From the NCBI GenBank assembly GCA_022824965.1, contig JAJDYY010000008.1, positions 699,482-763,481 of the forward strand: a DNA stretch of 64,000 bases, written 5' to 3'. Position 1 is the first letter of the stretch. The number at the start of each line of letters is the position of its first letter. This stretch comes from Gammaproteobacteria bacterium. GTDB lineage: Bacteria > Pseudomonadota > Gammaproteobacteria > UBA4575. Below the pieces are notes generated by a model. That model ran no database searches and was not told where the DNA came from. It saw only the letters and a program-made list of their open reading frames with translations. This document shows, piece after piece, positions 17,082-25,323 of this stretch. The translations under genes and the position numbers were made by a program.

Positions 17082-18452
17082 GTGGCCACGGTAGTCATCG
17101 ACTTATACGACAGCGGCATCCTGATCAGCGACGGAAAACGCATCCTCGCCAACTGCCCGTCCTGTGCCCTGGTGGAAACCGAGACCTCCATCCTGGCCGG
17201 CAAGCAGGCCGAGCAGCAGATGCACCTGCGACCGCGGGAAATCAGCACGGGGTTCTGGGCGGACCTGGCGGGACAAAGCACGACCAAGCATGCCGTCAGC
17301 CATGCCGAGATCGCACTCAGGCACATGCAGTTCGCCTGGAGCCTGCTGGACCGCCAGGACCACGACGCCGTGCTCGCAGTCTCCGGCGCACTGCGCAAAC
17401 AGGAGCTCGGGCTGGTGCTTGGCATCTGTGAAAAACTCGCTATCCCGGTACTCGGCATCGTCAACAAGGCGGTGCTCGCGGTCCCCGGCCCGGTCCCGAA
17501 CACCCGGCTGGTATGGCTGGCCGTACTGCAGCAGTGCACCATCCTGACCCTGGTATCGCAGGACCGCAAACAGGTGTCTGCCAGCCGTCCGGCCAAGGTC
17601 ATCGCACACGGCCTGCAGTCCCTCATCCAGGCACAGGCCAAGTGGATCGCTGCAGCCTTTGTCCGGGAAACGCGCTTCGATCCCCTGCAAAAGGGCGAAG
17701 ACGAACAGCGGCTGTATGAAAAACTCCCGCACTGGCTGGCGACCCTGCAGTCCATCGAATCCGTTGGCTGCGAGCTGTACTCGGATGGGCAGGGCCACCG
17801 CATACAGTTGCACCGCAAGGACGTCCTCGAGATCAACCGGGCGGTCTTTGAGGAGCTTGCGATCTCTCTGAGCGAGTTGCTCCCCGACCACAAGGCCACC
17901 CTGGTGTGCTCCCCGACCTGCAACCAGGTGTTCGGCCTGAACGAATTCCTGAAGGACCTGCCGGGATGTGCCATGCTGGGCACGGACCCGACCCGCATCG
18001 CCCGCCAGGCCCTGGGTTATCGCGACCAGATCAGCAGTGCCGATGCAACCGTGCATTACACGACCACGCTGGCCTGGGACAAGTCCACCCGCCCCCTGTT
18101 GCTGGACCCCAATCCCGGCTTGCTGGCGAGCCTGCGCAACTGCCCCACCCACCTGCTGATCGGCAACCGCGCCTGGCCGCTGGGCCCGAAACAGGAGCTG
18201 CGCCTGACCAAGGACCGCCACGAGATTCACCTGGCCCTCGATCCGGTCTGCAACGACCGCGGCATTTGCCGGATCCAGAAAAAAGGCATGCGCATCGAGC
18301 TGCGCCACCTGCAGGATTACAAGGTCCGTCTCAATGACCGGCTCGTGAGCGAGCCCCAGCCAATCCAGTCCGGAGACCGCCTGCGCATGGACGGCTACCG
18401 CGGTACCGTTCACTTCATCCAGGTCCAGGAGCATGAAGCGTCGCACGATTAA
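17082..18452 (+). CDS. degenerate Hsp70/actin-like (ASKHA) protein with FHA-like C-terminus, locus gene 7
   Basis: 456 residues, no signal peptide or membrane helix, so cytoplasmic. The N-terminal 360 residues follow the order of an Hsp70-type nucleotide-binding domain. A phosphate-1-like VVIDLYDSGILI (4-15) is followed by AGKQAEQQMHLRPREIS (about 39-55), comparable to the GeaAkrq segment. DAVLAVSGALRKQELGLVLGICEKLAIPVLGIVNKAVLAV (about 95-134) is comparable to the VPAxF..r..v..A region. A phosphate-2 position comes next, then an adenosine-like strand TLVCSPTCNQVFGL with DPTRIARQALG. The Gly pairs needed for nucleotide binding are largely lost, so it may not be an ATPase. Residues 365-450 resemble an FHA domain (LLIGNRAWPL, then VRLNDRLV, then IQSGDRLRMD). 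GTG start with an AGGAG site. Confidence 0.6.
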   Translation: MATVVIDLYDSGILISDGKRILANCPSCALVETETSILAGKQAEQQMHLRPREISTGFWADLAGQSTTKHAVSHAEIALRHMQFAWSLLDRQDHDAVLAVSGALRKQELGLVLGICEKLAIPVLGIVNKAVLAVPGPVPNTRLVWLAVLQQCTILTLVSQDRKQVSASRPAKVIAHGLQSLIQAQAKWIAAAFVRETRFDPLQKGEDEQRLYEKLPHWLATLQSIESVGCELYSDGQGHRIQLHRKDVLEINRAVFEELAISLSELLPDHKATLVCSPTCNQVFGLNEFLKDLPGCAMLGTDPTRIARQALGYRDQISSADATVHYTTTLAWDKSTRPLLLDPNPGLLASLRNCPTHLLIGNRAWPLGPKQELRLTKDRHEIHLALDPVCNDRGICRIQKKGMRIELRHLQDYKVRLNDRLVSEPQPIQSGDRLRMDGYRGTVHFIQVQEHEASHD

Positions 18453-19524
18453 TGTGTTCAGCCTATCCTTCCTGGACGTGATGTTCTGCGGCTTCGGAGC
18501 GGTCATCCTGTTTTTCATGATCATCAATGCCGATTCGCAGGCGCGTCGCAACACGGCCAGCGCCAGCACGCAGGAAGAAGTGCAGGACCTGCAGGCACAG
18601 GTTGTCGAGGCGGAGCAGTCGCTGGCACAACTGCAAAACCACCTGCAGGGGTTGCAGGTGCGACAACGCCAGGCCCAGGCGCGTGCGGCAGGTATCCTGC
18701 AGGACATCACCCTGCACAGCGTGCAGCTTTCCGAACAGCAACAGGAGACACGTGCCCGGCTGCAAGCCGTCGATGCGCTCAAGGCTGAACTGAAGTCCCT
18801 GGAGAAGGCATACCGGCAGCTTGAGGCAGGCGCCTTGCAGGACGAAGCTCCGGGAAGGCACTTGCGCGCGTTCGACGGTCACGGCCAGCGCCAGTACCTG
18901 ACCGGCCTGAAGATGGACGGTGAGCGCATCCTGATCCTGGTGGACAACTCGGCCAGCATGCTGGCCGATCGGATCATCAATGTGCTGCGCTTTCGAAACC
19001 TGGCCGCGGATGAACGTGTGCGTGCTGCCAAGTGGCAGCAGGTGCTGCACACGGTCGACTGGATCAGCACACGCCTGCCGCCTGCCAGCCAGTTCCAGAT
19101 CCATGCCTTCAATGAAACCAGCGAGCCACTCTTCCGGACACCGGGCACGGTTTGGCTGGATGCAGGCAACCCGTCGCACCTGGACCGTGCGGTGGCGGGT
19201 CTTTACGGGCAGGCACCGGGCGGGGGCACCAACCTGTACCGCGCCTTCCAGGGGGCTGCACAGATGGACCCGCCCCCGGACACCATTTACCTGCTGACGG
19301 ACGGCCTGCCCACACAGGGTCGCACGAAACCCTGGCGCTCCAAGGTATCCGCGCAGGCGCGCAAGAAGCTGTTCGATGCTGCCCTGGAGGTCCTGCCAGA
19401 CGGAATTCCCGTCAACACCATCCTGTTTCACATGGAAGGCGACCCGCAGGCATCCAGCGAATACTGGAAGCTCGCGAGCTACACCCGGGGCGCTTTTTTC
19501 AGCCCCTCACGAGACTGGCCCTGA
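18433..19524 (+). CDS. VWA-domain protein with ExbD-like transmembrane start, locus gene 8
   Basis: 363 residues. A short basic N-terminus leads into one transmembrane helix, INVFSLSFLDVMFCGFGAVI onward (about 6-32). The Asp at about 15 occupies the place of the proton-carrying Asp of ExbD/TolR/MotB. Residues 42-140 are a Gln/Glu/Ala-rich coiled coil. A von Willebrand factor A domain follows, with a complete MIDAS: D171-x-S-x-S in LVDNSASM, the Thr of GGGTNLY and the Asp of LTDGLPT. Topology is N-in with the VWA head in the periplasm. It overlaps gene 7 by 20 bases, which indicates coupling. It is probably a B-type partner of the channel protein; the ligand of the VWA head is unknown. Confidence 0.82.
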   Translation: MKRRTINVFSLSFLDVMFCGFGAVILFFMIINADSQARRNTASASTQEEVQDLQAQVVEAEQSLAQLQNHLQGLQVRQRQAQARAAGILQDITLHSVQLSEQQQETRARLQAVDALKAELKSLEKAYRQLEAGALQDEAPGRHLRAFDGHGQRQYLTGLKMDGERILILVDNSASMLADRIINVLRFRNLAADERVRAAKWQQVLHTVDWISTRLPPASQFQIHAFNETSEPLFRTPGTVWLDAGNPSHLDRAVAGLYGQAPGGGTNLYRAFQGAAQMDPPPDTIYLLTDGLPTQGRTKPWRSKVSAQARKKLFDAALEVLPDGIPVNTILFHMEGDPQASSEYWKLASYTRGAFFSPSRDWP

Positions 19525-19527
19525 AGC

Positions 19528-20535
19528 ATGAAACCACGCCGCGGTATCGAGATTTTCAGCCTGTCCTTCCTGGACTGCGTATGCTGCGGTTTTGGTGCGC
19601 TGATCCTGCTGCTGGTGCTTTCGAAAACGGCCGAGCCGGTGATCTTCGAGCAAGACCGCGAAGATCTCGACCGACAGGCCGCAGACCTGCAGATGCAGCT
19701 GTCCGAACTGCACGGACAAAACCACGCGCAAAACCGCGAACTGGTCAGACAAAAGCACCTGGCGGCCCGCGAGATCGAGAACATTGCGCGACTGCAGGCT
19801 GAACTGTCGCGCGTGCAAGGCCGCTATTCGACCGCGCGCGAAGAGGCGGTGGTACAGAACACGATCGAGGGACAGCTGGCCCGTGCCCGCCAGACGCTCA
19901 GTGAAGAGATGCGCCGCCTGCAGGCCCGCGAACCCCTGGCACGGCCTCTGCAGGAGTCGACAATTGCCGGCATCCCGGTGGACAGCGAGTACATCATTTT
20001 CATCATCGACACCTCGGGCAGCATGCTCACCTACGGCTGGGAACTGGCTGAACAAAAGCTTACCGAGGTACTGGATGCCTACCCGACGGTCAAGGGCCTG
20101 CAGGTCATGAACGACATGGGCGAATACATGTTCCGCCAGTACTCAGGTCGCTGGATCCCGGACACCCCGGCTAGGCGCAGGGCGGTACTGGAGCGCCTGC
20201 GCACCTGGCAGCCGTTCAGCAACAGCAGCCCGGTCGAGGGCATCACGGAAGCCATCCGCACGTTTCATGCAAGCGACAAGAAAATCAGCCTGTACGTGTT
20301 CGGCGACGAGTTCACCGGTCCCTCCATCCAGTCCGTGCTTCGCGAGGTGGATGCGATCAACCGCAAGGACCTGCAGGGCCGGCGCCGCGTGCGCATTCAT
20401 GCCGTCGGCTTTCCGATCCAGTTCGCCCGGCTCGAGGACGAGCAGGTGACCGGTGTGCGCTTCGCCACCCTGATGCGCGCCCTGTGCGAGCAAAACGAGG
20501 GCACCTTCATCGGACTGGCCAACTTTGCTCCCTAG
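19528..20535 (+). CDS. second VWA-domain protein with ExbD-like transmembrane start, locus gene 9
   Basis: 335 residues, a paralogue in architecture of the preceding gene. The N-terminus MKPRRGIEIFSLSFLD is followed by CVCCGFGALILLLVL, which again puts an Asp inside the helix beside a Cys-rich, Gly-rich stretch. A coiled coil (about 40-140) leads to a VWA domain with MIDAS D161-T-S-G-S (FIIDTSGSM), a Ser-rich loop NSSPVEG in place of the usual Thr, and VFGDEF. It begins 3 bases after gene 8 and ends the locus. Two different B-type subunits beside one channel protein suggest a heteromeric complex, or alternative heads. Confidence 0.82.
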   Translation: MKPRRGIEIFSLSFLDCVCCGFGALILLLVLSKTAEPVIFEQDREDLDRQAADLQMQLSELHGQNHAQNRELVRQKHLAAREIENIARLQAELSRVQGRYSTAREEAVVQNTIEGQLARARQTLSEEMRRLQAREPLARPLQESTIAGIPVDSEYIIFIIDTSGSMLTYGWELAEQKLTEVLDAYPTVKGLQVMNDMGEYMFRQYSGRWIPDTPARRRAVLERLRTWQPFSNSSPVEGITEAIRTFHASDKKISLYVFGDEFTGPSIQSVLREVDAINRKDLQGRRRVRIHAVGFPIQFARLEDEQVTGVRFATLMRALCEQNEGTFIGLANFAP

Positions 20536-20959
20536 TGGCGGGCGCTGCTGCAGCTGCAGTCCCGTCCTTAGAAAAAATCAATCGTTGCGACCTAAATAAT
20601 CAATTTCACTTGCAGGGAGTTCTGTTTCATCATGGCATCAAGAACGGAACTCTGTACTGTCACCCAGGGAGAGGGAACGGCAGCCGACCCGCATGATTGC
20701 GGGGGGACTGCGCCCGCACACCCCCCACGCAGGCCAGTCCCGCAGGCCGCCGGTGCCTGACAAAGGCCGGCGCCGACGATGGAAGGCGGGCGCGCGATCC
20801 AATCGCCGCTTTGCAAGGAACGCACGAGGCGGCCAAAGGCCGAAGCAGACGAAGCGCCAGGATCCCCGCTTGGCGCTTTGCCGCCATCCAGCATACCATC
20901 ACATCACATCACACCTCACCTGCCTCCCTTCAACGCGTGCAGGCTTGTGGTCTCAGGCC
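20536..20959. other. intergenic region between the nine-gene locus and oxyR (convergent)
   Basis: About 420 bases between convergent genes. It holds a possible hairpin GAGTTC (20617-20622) with GAACTC (20647-20652), and a second, AAGCGCCA (20852-20859) with TGGCGCTT (20871-20878), followed by a short TTT. Either could end transcription from one side, although neither has a proper U-run. A 42-codon frame (20632-20760, MASRTELCTVTQGEG start) lacks a well-placed ribosome site and is not called as a gene. Confidence 0.4.
20852..20878. terminator. inverted repeat, possible terminator between convergent units
   Basis: Perfect 8-bp stem AAGCGCCA/TGGCGCTT with an 11-base loop, followed on the plus strand by TTTG only. 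Its position about 80 bases after oxyR ends on the minus strand and 317 bases after the VWA gene favours termination of one unit. The weak U-tract keeps this tentative. Confidence 0.3.
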
Positions 20960-21859
20960 CTAGTGCTTCACGCTCTCCAGGATGACGTCGGCCAGCATGC
21001 CGAATTCCTGCTTGCGGACACTGGATTTTCTCCAGGCCAGGCCAATTTCACGATACGAATGATCCTTCAGGTCCTGCGTGACCACCTGAGTGTTTTCCAG
21101 CAGGCCCCCGTCGATCGCCATTTGCGGGATGAAGGTCACGCCCAGGTCGCTGTTCACCATCTGCACCAGGCTGTACAGGCCGCTGGCCGAGAACTTGTTG
21201 GTTTCCTCCAGCCGGCTCAGGTTGCAGGCGCTCAGCGCGTGCTCGCGCAGGCAGTGCCCGTCCTCCAGCAGCAGGATCGCGCCCTGGTTCAGCTTGTTGG
21301 GCGTGAAGTCCTGGGGATCAATCAGTCGCGTACCCTGCTTGTACGCCAGCTTGAACGCATCCGTAAACAGGGATACCGTGTCCGTGTTCGTAAGCTCGAC
21401 CGGCAGGGCCAGCAAGAGGATATCGAGTTCCCCTTCCAGCAGCAGGGCATGGATCTTCTTGGTCTGTTCCTCCTTGAGGTACAGCTCCAGTTTCGGGAAG
21501 CGTTCGCGGATCGCAGGCAGGATCTTCGGCAGCAGGAACGGGGCGATGGTCGGGATCACTCCCATTTTCAGGGGTCCGGTCAGGGGTTGCTGCACGGACT
21601 TGGCGATATCGACGATACCCTCGAGGTCGAACAGCGCATGGCGGGCCTGCTCGGCGACCAGTTTTCCCACCGAGGTGAAGGTCACGCTGCGACTGGTACG
21701 GTCCACCAGGGAAACGTTCAGCTGCCCTTCAAGCTCCTTGATGGCCACGCTGAAGGCGGACTGGGTGACAAAGCAGGCCTCGGCGGCCTTGCCGAAATGC
21801 AGGTATTTTTCCAGGGTCACCAGGTAGCGCAGCTGCTTGACGGTGGGCAACTTGATCAT
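20960..21859 (-). CDS. oxyR: LysR-family peroxide-sensing regulator OxyR
   Basis: About 299 residues from the ATG at 21859; a TTG at 21871 is also in frame. The N-terminal winged helix has LPTVKQLRYLVTLEKYLHFGKAAEACFVTQSAFSVAIKELE. The effector domain contains LLLEDGHCLREHALSAC, in which the two Cys are nine positions apart. That is exactly the spacing of the redox pair Cys199/Cys208 in E. coli OxyR, so peroxide sensing by disulfide formation is expected. The rest is diverged from the enteric protein. No catalase or peroxidase gene is adjacent; the regulon is elsewhere. It lies on the same strand as, and downstream of, glmS, with 116 bases between. Confidence 0.85.
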   Translation of the reverse strand: MIKLPTVKQLRYLVTLEKYLHFGKAAEACFVTQSAFSVAIKELEGQLNVSLVDRTSRSVTFTSVGKLVAEQARHALFDLEGIVDIAKSVQQPLTGPLKMGVIPTIAPFLLPKILPAIRERFPKLELYLKEEQTKKIHALLLEGELDILLLALPVELTNTDTVSLFTDAFKLAYKQGTRLIDPQDFTPNKLNQGAILLLEDGHCLREHALSACNLSRLEETNKFSASGLYSLVQMVNSDLGVTFIPQMAIDGGLLENTQVVTQDLKDHSYREIGLAWRKSSVRKQEFGMLADVILESVKH

Positions 21860-21866
21860 TTGTAAA

Positions 21867-21879
21867 ATCAATCATTGAT
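21867..21879. promoter_or_regulatory. palindrome upstream of oxyR, possible operator
   Basis: ATCAATCATTGAT is a perfect 13-base palindrome beginning 8 bases upstream of the oxyR start codon, in an AT-rich stretch that runs to about 21900. A LysR regulator commonly binds next to its own promoter, so autoregulation is possible, but the motif does not match the known four-ATAG OxyR pattern. A similar AATCAATCGTTG occurs at 20576-20587 on the far side of oxyR. Confidence 0.35.
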
Positions 21880-21975
21880 CGAAAAACAATCAGATTTATA
21901 TCAGGATCCGGAGCCAATCTCCAGCCCTGTGCCGTGCAGGCCGCGCACGGATGTGCCGCAAGCCGGAACGAGGCG

Positions 21976-23805
21976 CTATTCCACGGTTACCGACTTGGCC
22001 AGATTGCGTGGCTGGTCGACGTCCGTGCCCTTCAGGACCGCCACGTGGTAGGCGAGAAGCTGCAGGGGAATGGTAAAAATGATGGGGGCCACCGCGTTGT
22101 CCGGGGCATCCACTTCGATGCCGATCGTCTCGGCCCCGGATTCGAGCCCTGAATTGACATCGGCAAACACGTGCAGCACGCCGCCACGTGCGCGTACCTC
22201 TTCCAGGTTGGACTTCAGCTTCTCCAGCAGAACATCGTTCGGTGCCACGGCGATGACCGGAACCTTGTCGTCCACCAGAGCGATGGGGCCATGCTTGAGT
22301 TCGCCGGCAGGATACGCCTCGGCATGGATATAGGAAACTTCCTTGAGCTTCAACGCCCCTTCCTTGGCAATGGGGTAATGGATGCCGCGGCCCAGGAACA
22401 GGGCATGCTGCTTGTCCCCGTACTGGCGCGAGAGTGCCTCGATCTCGCCGTCCATCTCCAGCACCCGGTTGATCCGTGCCGGCAGGTTGGCCAGCTGCTC
22501 AACGAGAAGCTTGCCTGTCTCGTCCTGCATGCCGTGGTGTCGACCGACGCTGATCACCAGCATCAGCAAGGCGACCAGCTGGGTCGTGAAGGCCTTGGTG
22601 GAGGCCACACCGACTTCCGGCCCGGCATGCGTCATCAGCACCAGGTCCGACTCGCGCACCAGGGAACTTTCCGGAACATTGCAGATGGTCAGTGAACCGG
22701 CATAGGCCTCCTGGCGGGCCTGGCGCTGTGCGGCCAGGGTGTCGGCGGTCTCGCCGGACTGGGAAATCGTCACGAACAGGGTGCCGGACATGACCACGTG
22801 CTTGCGGTAGCGAAACTCGCTGGCAACGTCGACGAAGCAGGGAATCCCCGCCAGCTCCTCGAACCAGAATTTCGCGATCATCCCGGCATGGTAGCTGCTG
22901 CCGCAGGCGATGATCTGAACGGCTCGGGTGCGCTTGAGGATCTGCTCGGCTCGCCCTCCCAGGATCTGTTCGGCCACCCGCCCGTTGATCAGCCGCCCCT
23001 CCAGCGTATCGGCAATGGCCTGCGGCTGTTCATAGATTTCCTTGAGCATGTAGTGCGGATAACCGTCCTTCTCGATGCCCTCCGCGGTCAGGGAACTCCG
23101 CTTGGGCTTGCGCGCCACCGCAGCACCATCTTCGTCGAACACCCGGATTTCTGCACGCGTGATGTCCACGATGTCGCCATCCTCCAGGAAGACGAACTTC
23201 TGCGTTTCTTTGAGCAGGGCATGCACGTCCGAGGCAATGAAATTCTCCTGCTCGCCGATGCCCACCACCAGTGGACTGCCGTTACGGGCGGCGATCAGGC
23301 GCTCCGGATCGGTGTTGTCGATCACCCCCAGCGCGTAGGCCCCTTTCAGGTCCTTCACGGTGGCTCCCACTGCAGCCAGCAGATCCAGACCGCGTTCCAG
23401 GTGCAGCACGATCTGGTGGGCAATGACCTCGGTATCGGTGTCCGAGGCAAAGCTGAAGCCCTGGTCGATTTGCTGCATCTTGAGCTGCTCGAAATTCTCG
23501 ATGATGCCGTTGTGCACGATGGCAATGCGGCCATTGCTGATATGCGGATGCGCATTGTATTCGGCGGGCATGCCGTGGGTGGCCCAGCGGGTGTGAGCGA
23601 TTCCGAGCTGCCCCTCGAGGGCGGACTCATCCAGGGCCTTGCCCAGTTCGCTGACCTTGCCCTGCCTTCGTACCCGCTCGATCGTGCCGTTGGTCAGCAC
23701 GGCCATGCCGGCCGAGTCGTATCCCCGGTATTCCAGGCGGCGCAGGCCTTCAAGCAGGACCGCGGAGATGTCCCTGTTCGCAATTCCGCCGACGATTCCG
23801 CACAT
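21976..23805 (-). CDS. glmS: glutamine-fructose-6-phosphate aminotransferase (isomerizing)
   Basis: 609 residues, full length. Makes glucosamine-6-phosphate from fructose-6-phosphate and glutamine, the entry step to UDP-GlcNAc for peptidoglycan and lipopolysaccharide. The N-terminus MCGIVGGIA places the catalytic Cys at position 2 after Met removal. The glutaminase domain continues with LRRLEYRGYDSAGMAV and AHTRWATHG. Two SIS domains follow, with ACGSSYHAG, SQSGETADTLAAQR and the C-terminal RNLAKSVTVE. It begins 3 bases after the glmU stop, in the glmU-glmS pair that commonly follows the atp operon. No glmS ribozyme is present, as expected for a Gram-negative. Confidence 0.97.
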   Translation of the reverse strand: MCGIVGGIANRDISAVLLEGLRRLEYRGYDSAGMAVLTNGTIERVRRQGKVSELGKALDESALEGQLGIAHTRWATHGMPAEYNAHPHISNGRIAIVHNGIIENFEQLKMQQIDQGFSFASDTDTEVIAHQIVLHLERGLDLLAAVGATVKDLKGAYALGVIDNTDPERLIAARNGSPLVVGIGEQENFIASDVHALLKETQKFVFLEDGDIVDITRAEIRVFDEDGAAVARKPKRSSLTAEGIEKDGYPHYMLKEIYEQPQAIADTLEGRLINGRVAEQILGGRAEQILKRTRAVQIIACGSSYHAGMIAKFWFEELAGIPCFVDVASEFRYRKHVVMSGTLFVTISQSGETADTLAAQRQARQEAYAGSLTICNVPESSLVRESDLVLMTHAGPEVGVASTKAFTTQLVALLMLVISVGRHHGMQDETGKLLVEQLANLPARINRVLEMDGEIEALSRQYGDKQHALFLGRGIHYPIAKEGALKLKEVSYIHAEAYPAGELKHGPIALVDDKVPVIAVAPNDVLLEKLKSNLEEVRARGGVLHVFADVNSGLESGAETIGIEVDAPDNAVAPIIFTIPLQLLAYHVAVLKGTDVDQPRNLAKSVTVE

Positions 23806-23808
23806 GAT

Positions 23809-25176
23809 CTATTTCTTGTCCTTCTCGGGACGCTTCCAGTGCTGCACCGTCACCTGCTTGCTGCGGGCCACCGCGAGGACGTCGGCAGGCACATCCTTGG
23901 TAATGGTCGAGCCGGCTGCGATGGTCGCCCCCTCGCCGACGACCACCGGAGCGACGAGCTGGGTGTCGGAGCCGACGAACACGCGGTCACTGATGACCGT
24001 GCGGTGTTTGCGGGCCCCGTCATAGTTGCAGGTGATGGTACCTGCCCCGACATTGACGCCGGCCCCGAGCTCGGCATCGCCGAGGTAGCTGAGATGGTTG
24101 ACCTTGCTGTTTGCACCAATGCCGGATTTCTTGATCTCGACGAAGTTGCCCACCTTCACGTGATCACCAAGGTGGGTCTGTGGGCGAATCCGGGCGAAGG
24201 GGCCGATGCTGCACTCGCTGCCGATTTCGGCTTCCTCAATATGGCTGCTGGCATGGATCCGGGTTCCGGCACCGACGGTGGTGTTGATCAGCACGCTGTG
24301 GGCCCCGACCCGCACGCCGTCACCGAGGCGGTTGCAGCCTTCGAACACGGCATTGACGTCGATCTCGACATCCCTTCCGACCTGCAGCTCGCCCCGGACG
24401 TCGATCCTTGCGGGATCCATGAGCGTGACACCCTGATCCATCAATCGCCGCGCCGCCCTGCGCTGGCAGGCGCGCTCGACCTGGGCCAGCTGGGCCTTGT
24501 CATTGACGCCGAGCGTGGTCTCTGCGTCCTCGCAGAGCAGGGCCTCGACGGGGTGCCCGCCTTCGACGGCAAGCCCGATGCAGTCGGTCAGGTAGAATTC
24601 CTTTTGGGTATTGTCGTTGCCGACCTGTCCCAGCCACTGCTTCAGCCGTGCGGCACGTGCGGCCAGCACGCCGGTATTCATCTCGCGAATGGCCAGGGTG
24701 TCCGGGTCTGCCTCGCACTGCTCGACGATGCGCAGCACCCGGCCTTCGGCATCGCGCACGATCCGTCCCAGGCCCTCCACGCCCTCGAATTCCGCCGTCA
24801 GCAATACCAGTTCGCAACGGGACAGCCCCTGCAGCAGCCGCTGCAGGGTGGCAGGTTCCAGCAGGGGAACATCGCCATACAGGACCAGGACCACGTGTTC
24901 ATCGGCAATCCCGGGCAAGGCCTGCTGCACCGCATGCCCGGTGCCTCGCTGGTGCTCCTGCAAATGCCAGCAGATGCTCTCATCACCAACCGCAGCACGG
25001 ACCTGTTCCGTGCCATAGCCGGTGACGACATGGATATTGTGCGGCGACAGGGCATGAGCACACCCGATCACATGCCCCAGCAAAGGCTTGCCTGCGAGCG
25101 GGTGCAAAACCTTGGGCAAATCGCTGTGCATGCGCGTGCCTTGTCCGGCCGCAAGGATGACGATTTCCAGTTTCAT
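23809..25176 (-). CDS. glmU: bifunctional N-acetylglucosamine-1-phosphate uridyltransferase / glucosamine-1-phosphate acetyltransferase
   Basis: 455 residues from the ATG at 25174-25176, matching the family length; the longer frame upstream is not conserved. Two activities: acetylation of GlcN-1-P and uridylation to UDP-GlcNAc. The N-terminal pyrophosphorylase domain has LAAGQGTRMHSDLPKVLHPLAGKPL, YGDVPLL and the NTGV segment. The C-terminal left-handed beta-helix has hexapeptide repeats and the acetyltransferase signature GNFVEIKKSGIGANSKVNHLSYLGDAELG. The C-terminal tail WKRPEKDKK is typical. It lies 147 bases downstream of atpC on the same strand and directly upstream of glmS. Confidence 0.97.
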   Translation of the reverse strand: MKLEIVILAAGQGTRMHSDLPKVLHPLAGKPLLGHVIGCAHALSPHNIHVVTGYGTEQVRAAVGDESICWHLQEHQRGTGHAVQQALPGIADEHVVLVLYGDVPLLEPATLQRLLQGLSRCELVLLTAEFEGVEGLGRIVRDAEGRVLRIVEQCEADPDTLAIREMNTGVLAARAARLKQWLGQVGNDNTQKEFYLTDCIGLAVEGGHPVEALLCEDAETTLGVNDKAQLAQVERACQRRAARRLMDQGVTLMDPARIDVRGELQVGRDVEIDVNAVFEGCNRLGDGVRVGAHSVLINTTVGAGTRIHASSHIEEAEIGSECSIGPFARIRPQTHLGDHVKVGNFVEIKKSGIGANSKVNHLSYLGDAELGAGVNVGAGTITCNYDGARKHRTVISDRVFVGSDTQLVAPVVVGEGATIAAGSTITKDVPADVLAVARSKQVTVQHWKRPEKDKK

Positions 25177-25323
25177 GAATGCTTCTTGACCGAGAATACC
25201 TGTCCAACCCGGTACAGGGCGGTATTTTACCCCGCACCATTGCAAACCCGCAGCAATTAATCAAATGCCGGGAAAGGCCGGGCGGGGCGTGTATTGGCGG
25301 TCGGACTGGCCTTACGGCGAATT

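Noticed and set aside
10494..20535. Zorya-type phage defence (ZorAB) as explanation for the channel gene
   Set aside because: Zorya has a MotA-like ZorA with a long cytoplasmic tail, a MotB-like ZorB with a peptidoglycan-binding domain, and nuclease/helicase partners. None of the peptidoglycan-binding, helicase or nuclease genes is present here.
20632..20760. 42-codon ORF after the second VWA gene
   Set aside because: No ribosome site at the right distance; Pro/Ala-rich composition is typical of chance frames in this GC-rich DNA.
22798..25260. 820-codon plus-strand open frame across glmS and glmU
   Set aside because: It is antisense to two full-length conserved enzymes, has no recognisable domain, and is a by-product of GC-rich codon use.
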